Source: Argyresthia goedartella
Lineage: Eukaryota; Arthropoda; Insecta; Lepidoptera; Argyresthiidae
Direction: 5' to 3'
Length of the DNA stretch: 64,000 bases
Assembly: GCA_949825045.1 (NCBI GenBank)
Contig: OX463815.1
Location: 20,267,231 to 20,331,230, forward strand
Part shown: positions 28,754-39,100 of the stretch, one piece after another
Numbering within the stretch: the stretch's first letter is position 1
Layout: each line of letters starts with the position of its first letter
Program-made: the position numbers and the translations under genes
Notes under the pieces: generated by a model
Databases searched by the model: none
Seen by the model: the letters and a program-made list of their open reading frames with translations, nothing else
Told to the model about the DNA's origin: nothing

Positions 28754-31612
28754 TTTTGTAACCTCAGGATTTATTACCAGAATGTTAACGGTCTTAGAAC
28801 CAAAACACTGATCTTCTCGAATACTGTCTCATCCTGTGACTACGATATCGTGTTGGTAACTGAAACATGGCTTCATAGTGGCATTCTGGACTCAGAGCTG
28901 ACCGACTTAGATCAGTACGATGTATTCAGGCGCGATCGGGTAACTCTGACGACGGGCGGCGGCGTAATGGCGCTCTGCGCGCCGCGGCTCCAAGCCCGTC
29001 TCCGGCCAGAGTGGACACCGGGCGGCCTTGAAATCATATGGTTGACTATTAATGCGCGAGCGCTTGGATCCACTAGCAATCTGCACATCGGTGTAATTTA
29101 TATTCCGCCTCATAGCGAAACACACGATCTACCGGCTACCACACAATTATTTCTCGACTCCTTTGCCAACATTGTCAACGCTAATACGGAAGATCACTTT
29201 CTGTTGGCAGGTGATTTTAATAATTCCACCATCAGTTGGGAATCTGGGGAACCTAGATACCTGAAAAAGGGCTATGTGGAGATACAGAATAGTGGAATTA
29301 ATCTCATAAATCAATTGAATATACACGGCTTTCAGCAATATAACTACCTTAGAAACTCATGCAATAATACACTTGACCTCGTTTTCACAAACTTTAACAT
29401 CGAGCTACACGGAACTAGCACAGAATTAGTACCACTGGACGTTTTCCACCCCACTCTGGATATCGACGCCACTGACATTACGGTCCCCCCCATGCCGTTA
29501 GCAAAACAGTTCAAATACTTATTTAGGAAAGCAGATTACGAGAGCATTAATAAGTGTCTCGCGAAACAGGACTGGTCCTGTTTAAATATTCTAAGTGTTA
29601 ATGACGCTGTCTCAAGTTTTTATGACGTAATCTATGATCTAGTTAATAGATATGTACCGCAGTCAGTAATAGGATTATCACGGCGCTACCCCATCTGGTA
29701 CAGCCGCGCACTAATTAATGTAATAAGGGAAAAAACTAAATACCATGTCCTCTGGAAAAAGTATAAGAACCCCTTGGATTATGATTCCTTCAGCCTACTC
29801 AGAAAACGCCAGAAAACTATACAGGATGAATGTCATGCAACTTACATACAACGCTCACAACAAAATATTAAAAATAATCCTAAACTGCTGTGGTCTTATA
29901 TTAAATCAAAACGGCAAAATAGTTCTAACTACCCTAAAATAATGAAATATAACAATGAGGAATTAAAATCAGAAGCCGAAATCTGTTCTGCATTTAGCAC
30001 TTTCTTCGAACGAATGTTCATAAAACCATCAGAGTCATACGATCAGGTCATCAGTAAGGCAGATAACGGTATTGAGTTGCTGCACTCCATAGTGGTTACA
30101 GAGGAGCAAATATTTAATATACTGCAAACAATTGATATATCTAAGGGCCCCGGCAGTGATAAGATTCCATCTGTTTTTGTTCGCAACTGTGCCAAAACCC
30201 TAGCATTACCTTTGTCCATACTTTTTAACCGCTCGTTCAACCATGGTATTTATCCAACGGCGTGGAAGATAGCACATATCATACCTATACATAAAAAAGG
30301 GACTAAAGCTAACATAGAACATTACAGACCCATCTCTATATTAAACGTTTTTGGCAAAATTATGGAAAAGGTCGCACATGAACATCTTTATCCTGTTATT
30401 TCAATAAACATACCGACCGAACAGCACGGTTTCTTCAAAGGGCGCTCTACTGTGACAAACTTAGCTATTTTTACTGGTGATGTGCTTACTGGCATGGACA
30501 AGGGAGGGCAGGTAGATGTGATCTACACGGATTTCGAGAAAGCATTCGACCGTGTAGATCATTTCATATTAATGCGTAAATTGCGTGAGCTAGGGATAAG
30601 GGGGGATCTGCTCAGATGGCTGGAGTCATACATAAAAAACAGAAGTCAAACAGTCGTCGTGGCAGGACACCGTTCCGAGTTCATCGCTATCCCATCAGGA
30701 GTGCCACAGGGATCACTGCTGGGACCGCTCCTTTACATTGCCTTCCTATACGATATAAGCAGTTGTTTTATCCACTCAAAGTTTCTTTTATACGCCGATG
30801 ACAAAAAAGTGTACAAAAAGATAAATTCAACTTCCGACTGTGCACTTCTACAGAAAGATCTTTGTAGGCTAGGTGTCTATTATACGGTAAATAGGATAAG
30901 TGTTAATCTCACTAAATGCAATCACCTAAGCTTTACCAGAAAGACTAAGCCAATATTTTACAATTACCAAATTAATAACAGGCCAATCGAGAAAGTTAAA
31001 TCAATAAGAGATCTAGGAGTTTTACTCGATTCAAAGCTCACATTCTCTCAACATATAGACGCTGCTACAGACAAGGCCTATAAGAACCTGGGTTTTGTAC
31101 TTCGAACGAGCCAGGCATTCACTGACCCACTGTGTATAAAGGTTCTCTACTACTCGTACGTGCGCAGTGTTCTAGAATACTGTAGCCCTATCTGGCGACC
31201 CCAATATATATGCCACATTGAGTCAATTGAATCATTACAACGCAAATTCATTAGACATCTTAATTACCGCACTGGCTACCACTCTCCTTTGAAGAACTAC
31301 AATACTTCGTTGGAAAAGCACAAACTGCAAACACTCGAGGACAGGAGGCGTCTCCTGGACATGCTATTTCTTCATGACCTGTGTAGTGGAAGACTGAACT
31401 GTCCTGAATTAATCTCCTCAGCACTTCGGTTAAATGTTCCGAATAAAAGAACCAGGCACACTCCTCTCTTCCATGTCCCCCTATCTCGGTCTAACTATGC
31501 ACAAAACTCAGTCATGAATAGGTGTCATTTAAATTACAACAAGCTTTCCAAAGATAAGGACCTAGACATTTTTAACACCTCTAAACAGGTTTTTAAGAAA
31601 AATATTATTTGA
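28754..31612 (+). CDS. Jockey-like ORF2: APE endonuclease and reverse transcriptase
   Basis: About 952 codons without a stop; no ATG lies between the point where the frame opens (28754) and the endonuclease glutamate. Endonuclease blocks: IYYQNVNGLRTK (Asn), LVTETWL (Glu), GVIYIPP, LLAGDFNN, CNNTLDLVFTN and LDVFHPTLDI. RT blocks: HYRPISILNVFGKIMEKV, YTDFEKAFDRV (motif A Asp), SGVPQGSLLGPLLYIAFLYD (motif B) and LLYADDKKVY (motif C). The C-terminus has RSVLEYCSPIW and QRKFIRHL, typical of Jockey-type proteins. The enzyme core looks functional, but with no ORF1 or evident promoter the copy may not be autonomous. Confidence 0.9.
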   Translation, partial: FCNLRIYYQNVNGLRTKTLIFSNTVSSCDYDIVLVTETWLHSGILDSELTDLDQYDVFRRDRVTLTTGGGVMALCAPRLQARLRPEWTPGGLEIIWLTINARALGSTSNLHIGVIYIPPHSETHDLPATTQLFLDSFANIVNANTEDHFLLAGDFNNSTISWESGEPRYLKKGYVEIQNSGINLINQLNIHGFQQYNYLRNSCNNTLDLVFTNFNIELHGTSTELVPLDVFHPTLDIDATDITVPPMPLAKQFKYLFRKADYESINKCLAKQDWSCLNILSVNDAVSSFYDVIYDLVNRYVPQSVIGLSRRYPIWYSRALINVIREKTKYHVLWKKYKNPLDYDSFSLLRKRQKTIQDECHATYIQRSQQNIKNNPKLLWSYIKSKRQNSSNYPKIMKYNNEELKSEAEICSAFSTFFERMFIKPSESYDQVISKADNGIELLHSIVVTEEQIFNILQTIDISKGPGSDKIPSVFVRNCAKTLALPLSILFNRSFNHGIYPTAWKIAHIIPIHKKGTKANIEHYRPISILNVFGKIMEKVAHEHLYPVISINIPTEQHGFFKGRSTVTNLAIFTGDVLTGMDKGGQVDVIYTDFEKAFDRVDHFILMRKLRELGIRGDLLRWLESYIKNRSQTVVVAGHRSEFIAIPSGVPQGSLLGPLLYIAFLYDISSCFIHSKFLLYADDKKVYKKINSTSDCALLQKDLCRLGVYYTVNRISVNLTKCNHLSFTRKTKPIFYNYQINNRPIEKVKSIRDLGVLLDSKLTFSQHIDAATDKAYKNLGFVLRTSQAFTDPLCIKVLYYSYVRSVLEYCSPIWRPQYICHIESIESLQRKFIRHLNYRTGYHSPLKNYNTSLEKHKLQTLEDRRRLLDMLFLHDLCSGRLNCPELISSALRLNVPNKRTRHTPLFHVPLSRSNYAQNSVMNRCHLNYNKLSKDKDLDIFNTSKQVFKKNII

Positions 31613-32071
31613 ATTATTAAAACAAACAGATACATTGATGATGTATCTGCCGTGTCATACGAAAGCCTACTCACCTATACTCACCCTGCTTAGTGGAAAT
31701 TCAATAGACACAGTCCCGATCCCAAGACCATCGTCGTCGTAGGGCTAAGCAGATACAGGTACAACTACACTCACACCACTACACAACACATGCAACCTAC
31801 ACTACTTACACAACCGGCACACCACATCTCAACTTGCAATAATATAAATTAAATTTTTAAAACGAAATCAACACTAGTTACATATATGTATAACTAGTTT
31901 TAGTTATAATTTCTATATATAAGTATAATCGCCAAGTACGTTTGTCTTATAATATTTAAACAAAAAAATGTAAATCCGTTATTGGCTAATGTTAAGATTA
32001 TTTTTCTTGCCTTACATAATTGTATTAGCTGTGGATTTTTTAAGATCAATAAATAAAATAAAATAAAAAAA
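28754..32071 (+). mobile_element. Jockey-like retrotransposon, ORF1 missing
   Basis: An ORF2 frame opens at 28754, followed by a 3' UTR of about 430 bases and an A-rich tail (AATAAAATAAAATAAAA) at about 32046-32071. No ORF1 precedes it, so the copy is probably 5'-truncated just upstream of the endonuclease. The 3' UTR has a small hairpin (AGATACAT / ATGTATCT, about 31627-31647). Confidence 0.85.
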
Positions 32072-32306
32072 AAATTGTTGGACCATTGTTGCAGCGCTTT
32101 GATTGCAACTATAATCCAACAGGAACAATAATCTAATAAGTATAATATGATTCTTGGATCTAGGTACATATGCTTGAGGTTTAACTATGGTTCCGTAATG
32201 ATGAGAAAAAAACAAAAACAGCCGTAAAATACGATTTTTTTTAACAAAAACGACCCAGGTTCAGAGATTACTCCATTTTTAATGTTGTGAAATTGTAACA
32301 AATAAT
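32072..32306 (+). other. Intron sequence, no gene seen
   Basis: AT-rich spacer between the retrotransposon tail and a small hairpin element. Confidence 0.4.
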
Positions 32307-32391
32307 TAAAAACCAACTTGAATTATATTCATTCATGAGATATAATAATATCTCATATATATTTATATAATAAAATTCAAGTTAGTTTTAT
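32307..32391. repeat. Small hairpin repeat
   Basis: Outer arms AAAACCAACTTGAATT and AATTCAAGTTAGTTTT pair, and an inner ATGAGATAT/ATATCTCAT stem is nested inside. It has the shape of a short MITE. Confidence 0.75.
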
Positions 32392-32404
32392 ATCATTTAA
32401 TATA

Positions 32405-32555
32405 GCTCCGTGACCATATGGGTTTCACGCTTGCTTCTCACACAGGAGATGCAGGTTCTATTCCTGACTATGTACCAATGAGATAGTTAATTTATCTTAA
32501 GTACATTATACTGACGTTTTAACGGTGGTGAAAACATCGTTAGGAAACCTTCATT
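32405..32555 (+). repeat. tRNA-derived SINE fragment (family 2)
   Basis: TGGGTTTCACGCTTGCTTCTCAC, then a B-box-like GATGCAGGTTCTATTCC and GTACCAATGAG, collinear with the minus-strand copy at 13501-13615. The body ends with GGTGAAAACATCGTTAGGAAACC, a phrase typical of lepidopteran SINEs. Confidence 0.65.
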
Positions 32556-32563
32556 ACTCTATA

Positions 32564-32683
32564 GCTGCGGCGATGGGCTAGCCCCCTGTCACGCAAAATG
32601 GAGTATTAAATAACTGGCTCAAAGTAGGCACAATTGTGCCTCTGCCACCCCGTTTGGAAAAAAGGCGTGACGCTATGTTATGT
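32564..32683 (+). repeat. Interspersed repeat, copy of 62784-62912
   Basis: GCTGCGGCGATGGGCTAGCC to GGCGTGACGCTATGTTATGT is nearly identical to 62784-62912. Its first 35 bases are also shared with the long inverted repeats at 98-610 and 25028-25512. Class not recognised. Confidence 0.8.
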
Positions 32684-32810
32684 TATTAAAACAATGTAAT
32701 TTAAAACATAGTTCGACTTATTCGGTAAATATACTTCTGTTGCAATAAGCACTTAGTGAAAATAATGTGCTAGGCTTGAAGGATAGGATGCGAGTATTAA
32801 CTAGCTTAAC

Positions 32811-32995
32811 GACAACCTCTGTGGCGCAGCGGTTGTGGCTCTACCTACCATGCCAGAGGTCTTGGGTTCGATCCCCGGCTGGGGATAAAGAAGAAAAAAA
32901 AATTGTGATGTCACTGATTTCGGTTTCCACGACACAGGGTATCCTAGTGTAGGGCCAAAATCAATGCATGTGCATGTATATAAATGTTTTAAAAC
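32811..32995 (+). repeat. tRNA-derived SINE, copy B
   Basis: A box TGGCGCAGCGG (32822-32832) and B box GGTTCGATCCC (32865-32875) match Pol III consensus well, followed by an A-rich linker and the body GGTTTCCACGACACAGGGTA. Same family and orientation as 14771-14965. Confidence 0.87.
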
Positions 32996-33101
32996 TATTT
33001 TTAACTCTGGCATTTCATGCAGGTTGTGAGTACTTATTGAAAGTCATTGTTAACTCGCGATCAATGAACCGCTAGCCGAAGTCCACTAGTTCAGGCGAGT
33101 T

Positions 33102-36100
33102 TCACTCCGCAATCGCCGCAAACATCTTCAAATACTCGGTCTGGCTATCGAACGCTATGTCGCATTGTTTTCCGAACTCTTCGTAGGATATTTGATGGCA
33201 GCACTCCATGCCGGCTTTCTCGGCAGATCGCTGGGCCGAGGTACTGGTGAAAACACCACCGGTCACTTTGAATCCCAACTCTCTCGCTGATTGCATTCTG
33301 AAAAACAAGGACGGGATTTTATTGTATGAGTCTTTTAGTTTCCTGTTCGTACCGTCTCTTTGTGCTCGGTGCTGTTCAGCAGTCATTGTAAAAGACGTAC
33401 CTAGGTTTAATGGAAGAAAAGATCGTCTTAGAAAGTATATCAAAGTAAATATTTAGCGATTTCTGTAGTGATTTTGCTTTTATATAACTAACATTTACGA
33501 TATTATGGTAGTGGTTGTAACAAAGGGAAAAATAAATATTTTTTTGCAGGTCATTGGAGGTTATTTAAAAAGAGAGGAAATAATATTGTTGCATTATTTT
33601 ATGCATTATGCACTTTAAAAATAAATAAATAAAATAAAACAAATAATAAAGGAGGGCTCCCATACAACAGACATGATTTTTTTGGCGTTTTATAGATAAT
33701 GGTACGGAACCCTTCGTGCGCGAGTCTGACTCGCACTTGGCCGGTTTTTTCCCATGTTGCCAATCCGAAAGATCTAGGCAAAGCTGACGTTAAAGAATTT
33801 TCTAATTTTGTGAAATCTTTCTGTATACTTTGATGTTCACGGAGCATTGGTAGATAGTCTGGGACTTGGCTAGTGCTTTTGTTTTGATAACAATCGATTC
33901 CACTTCGATATTTGGGTATTTTACGATGGCCCCATCCTACACATTTTTTGGTTTAGGAATAAGTATTAACAAGTCTGTTTTGGGTATAATGTTGTTTAGA
34001 AAGCGGCCTCACGATTTGATTGTTGAGCCACTCAGAAGGCTATAAAAACTGGTTGCCGCGTCATTTTTTTTTCGACCAAGATTGGGAATCGTGCCTGGTG
34101 AGGCCTGCGCCTCAATGGACCGGTCGAGTTGTGTTGCAAGCTGGTGTACACAAAATCACAGCTGACGAGATTCTGCCTGAATTTTAAGAGTGAAAATCCC
34201 GCACCAGACTGATGATGAACGGCCTTGTAAGCCGAAACCCACCCACGGCCGCCGGATTGCTTGTCGGCTGCGGGTTGGCTTGTCACTTGTGTGGGAGTAC
34301 TTCCCATCAGAAAAGGAAGGGAATTCGGTTTTTTGAGGGTACACGTACAAAAAAGAACAAGGGAGATTTACTCTCCCAGTGACCGGTCCAAACTAAACTT
34401 AACACTAACATCTCTTAACTTATCAGATGCCAAAGATTGATTTGATTATTCATTGGTTTTTGGCTCTACTACCAAGCCATAAGGTTGAAAATTTCCGACG
34501 AGGAACCTCGTCCCTGGCAGACAAGATGTTTAAACTAAAGACTTATCTTATAAAGACCATTGCTGATGACCGGTTCAACATTGAGATCACTAATGGTGAA
34601 ATGATGGGGCCATGGTAAAATACCCAAACATCGAAGTGGAATATATTGTTATCAAAACAAAAGCGCAAACGCCAAGTCCAACACTATCAACCAATGCTCC
34701 GTGCACATCAAACTAAACAGAAAGATTTTCACAGCATTACAATATATCTCAACGTCTCCGACGACGAAACTCTAATGCCCACAATTTGGGGAAAATATCT
34801 TCGGCATAGGATCCCTCACGCTTGGCAGTGTTTGATTAGGACATCTATCATATTAAACGATCGATATCGATATTAACCAATGGGCTGCGCGTTAGACAAA
34901 AACCCACCCGGGATTTAGACAAATAACAACCATCGTTGGAAACTTGTCAGCTGGAGGTTGAAAGGTTCCGATACTACTCTAGAAAATAATGTTTCTATTT
35001 AATTACAATAATAACTTAAAAATACAATTTTGGTGGCAACCATACTACAACTATACCAACCATGTTCATTGCGACTTAGCTTCATCGTTTAATCAAACAG
35101 ATGTTTTGGACAATACATCAGAAAGAATATTCATCAGAAAATACCACTTATATGGGCCCGTACTGATTAACCGTTCTCAGCTTCGATATTTGTCTCAGCT
35201 ATGTCACTACGTTGGTTCCGCCAGACGAGTATATAATCTGTCATTTTCACGGTACTACATATTAATAATCTGTGATCTTCGCGCACTTGAGATATCTTCT
35301 AGAGATGAGAGCGGTTTATTAAAAAGCTTATGTTTAAACGATCACCAAAAATGCACCTATTTTACTACAAAAAAAATCGAAACGAGCGCCAGAATTAGTA
35401 AACGACCACCAAATTGTGTTTGGATAAATGATCACCAAATCCTTTTTTATGTTTTGTGTACTTAAGTTTGTGTTTTAAGTATTTTTTGTTGTTCTTACAT
35501 GTTCAATCGAACATGAAGGCACAGACTTGAATAGTAGGGACAGGGCACGGAGCGCTAGAAGGTGTCGCTACAAAAACAGTACAAAATCAGGAAAATTGGA
35601 CTGTTTGCAATCAGTCGCGCTTGGACGGTGACAGCCGATTGACATATCGGCAGCAAAAACAAAAATGGTGACCTGCGACGTAAAAAGGTGTAAATCATAC
35701 CCAAATCGCAAAACACAAAAACAGGGAGTGTCGGTCGTATCACAAGTAAATATTTATATTTTCAATTACTAATGGCTTTAATTTGATTATTTATTTTTCT
35801 ATTCGTAATGTCAAGATTACCTACTATTCGTAATGTCATTAGATTACTATTCATAATGTCATTTGGTTACCCCCCCCCCCCCCCCCTAACTAATTCATAA
35901 CTTTTTCTATGATTAGGTAGTTTATTACTTATAAATTAAAATCAAGATCTTAAATTCCAAGTCACGCTACTAATGTGTATCTGTGAGCTTACATCTTCTT
36001 TCATAATTTAACGGCAAAGACAAAAATTAATATGCCTATTTAATTATGTTTCAACTTTTTATTAATTAAACATGAGCTAATTGCGTGAGACCTCGCCCCT

Positions 36101-39100
36101 TAAGTAAAATTTTAGCTAGATATATTTTATTTCTACTCCTAATCACCGATTAAAAGTCACCGGGTATTTGAGAGTTATCCGTAGATCAACTTTCCTAATA
36201 TTGTGTCTATACACCACAAATCGGAACGTGACCGACCGTCACGCCGTTACAATTTTTCGTACTGTCTTGGTTCCGACGAATTCCGACAGGGGCGCTATTT
36301 TTCTTAGCCTCAAAATGGTAAGAAATTTAGTACGGGAAGGCCTATCCTTAGTATTTATATCGATGCATGAAGAATAAAGGGGGCTTCGCTTTTCTCACCC
36401 CCTTTACCCTTCATCTAAGCTACCGCAGTATTTTGCCGTGATATTTTCTGCAACTTTTGGTGATCATTTACCCATTTTGGGTAGGAAAAAATATTTTGAT
36501 GAAAAATAGGCCTTGACCATTGTTGTAAGTAGCAACTGGATATGGCGTAGCCTGAATTTGACAGTTAAGACTGAGCACCGCTTCACCTTTATGGCTAAAC
36601 TATGCTTATCTTAGCCTAGTTAATACCTATAATATACCTACTTATTAGTTTCCTTATCAAATCTAGACTCCGTTATCTTCATTACAAAAATGATAAATTA
36701 TAAAATGAACTTGGATAGGTACCCAGGTGTTGAAATTGATCAGCTGTTGGTGTTCATGTAAGGATTAATTATTTAATTAATTTATTATTTATTTAAGTAC
36801 CTAACATTATACATAATCACACAAGTTTTTCTTATTAATATTCCACAATAAATATTACAATTTGGTAGTTCTTGACACCTAAACTAAGCTAAATAATCCT
36901 GTTATATAGACATCAGGCGCTCTTCCTAGGATTTGTTATAACCAACTGTTAAATAGAAGAGTTTTGATACATTATAATAAGAATCAAATATTAATCATAG
37001 TAGTTTGAGTACAATCAGTTAAATATTATTTGCTTTAAAGTTAAAATCGAGAAAAAAGTTAACTAAAATATGAACCATGTTACTAAAAAAAATATCACTT
37101 GTAGTTTAACGTCAAACGAACGTCAAATCCTAATTTTTTGTCTTTAAACAAGTGTTTAACAGGAGTTAACGTTTTATTGTAAGAACCAAAATGTTTTTAA
37201 TTGGCATACAATATTATTACCTATTATTTTATTAAATTTATTGCATCTTCGACTTAATCGTGTTTCGAATCCCGTAAGTGTTGTAAAAGGGTTCTAAGAT
37301 TTTGATATGGAGACTGGCACCCGTTTTTTTTTAATTTAGATGTCTGTGGCCAGAAATGAAACCGATGACCATCTATAGAGTAAGTTATTGAAACACATAT
37401 GTGTAAAAAAATACTCTATCTAAAAAATACTCTATTGATCTACACCCATATTTCATCACTGGCCGCAGAAATCATGATTTTTTGACTGTTAGTATGCCGA
37501 AAATGTTACATGCCCTTTGGTACCAAAAAGTTTATTTGTAATTGGAACGTCGAAATATTTAACAATGAGCCCTAGAAACGGAATATAAGTTTATGAAAAA
37601 AAAACATCAAAGATTAACAAGAAAAAGGGAAAAGAGTATTCTCAAATAATGTACTGGCTGAAGGTGAAAATACAAATCTCAGTTTTAAGAGCAGTTTCCA
37701 TGAGAGTAAGAGGCACGAGAAAACATGTCAGGGCCTTTCAATGCGAAGATGGAGCAGGAATATTTTGGGGACAGCTTGATCTCGTGAAACAGAAGTACAA
37801 ATGATTTATATTTGCAAATTTTATAGACAGGGATTATTTTGTATGTGACAAGAGATATTTTCAACGTAATTATACAAATATAATATGTGTTAAGAGAAAG
37901 ACACGACTTCTGCAGATATCAAGAAGGAATGTTTTACGATAAGGACACCCGTTATAATAAAGTGCATACATTCTGCTTCCGCTACTAGCACTGTGCTTCC
38001 ATCACTAAAATGGCGGAGGAATTGTTTTCATACTAAAATATATAACTATACCACCGGGAGTTGTACTGTACAAGGTAGTATTTTAGAATCAACGGGTAAA
38101 CGGGTAAAAAGGTGCAAGCATAGGCTGGTGGAATAGTCTGATGCGTAATCTCGTTTCTACACTGATATCAGAGATTCGAGGGTACATTTTTGAGTAACTA
38201 AATTACAAAAAAAAATCCCCACTATCTGCCCGGGGCTCTTTGGCGGAATTCGTATTTTATAAAGGTAGAAGAAAACATGGTGTCCGCATATGTCGTGTTT
38301 AAAATAAAATAAAAATACACTTTACACTCCATTCCAACCTTTCGATAAACATTTATATTCAGCGCAAGTTCTTCTGTAATAAACTTTATATTTTTTATTT
38401 TTTTTAAGAACTCAGAACTTTTTATTTACTTTATTATAATGGAAACGAACAGACTCATTAAAAGCCAAAATCCGCAAAGTGCATCGTCAATTAAAATAAG
38501 CTAAGAATTTCAAATTACCATATGATTAAAAACTACACACACCCAAAAACTGAACACAATAAAAAACAAAATACTAAACATATAAACTGCCCCAGGACAA
38601 GCCCGACCCAAAGGTACCCATTCGATAAACTAGTAAAAAGCCTGATCTCTTTTGTCCTGCAAGCTCGAACATACATTCAGTCAAAAAAGTATCGGGAATG
38701 GATGATTTGTCTATGGTTCCAAATTCAAATTTGTTTTTTTTTTGTTGTTTTTCAATTGGCACACCTGTTTTCCATTTTGGCGCGGATTTTGAGTTGAATC
38801 TGTTGTTTATATTTATTATAGTGCTGTTTTTAGTTAGATCATATCTAGTGTGTACTGCGAATTTCACTATGGACAAAAATATCAAACAAAGAGTTTGTCT
38901 TAAATTTTGCATCGCCAATGGAATTTCGTGTTCGGAGTCACTGAAAATGTTACAGAAGGCTTACGGTGAATCGACTTTATCAAAAACACGTGCTTATGAG
39001 TGGTACAAAACGTTTAAAAGCGGTCGAGATGTGATAGAAGATTTTCCTCGCTCTGGTAGGCCATCAACATCTTCAACTGAAGTTAACGTCGCAGAAGTGA

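Noticed and set aside
34427..34876. Small plus-strand ORFs with gag-like look
   Set aside because: No recognisable domain, and the inverted copy does not keep the frame; kept only as an unidentified repeat.
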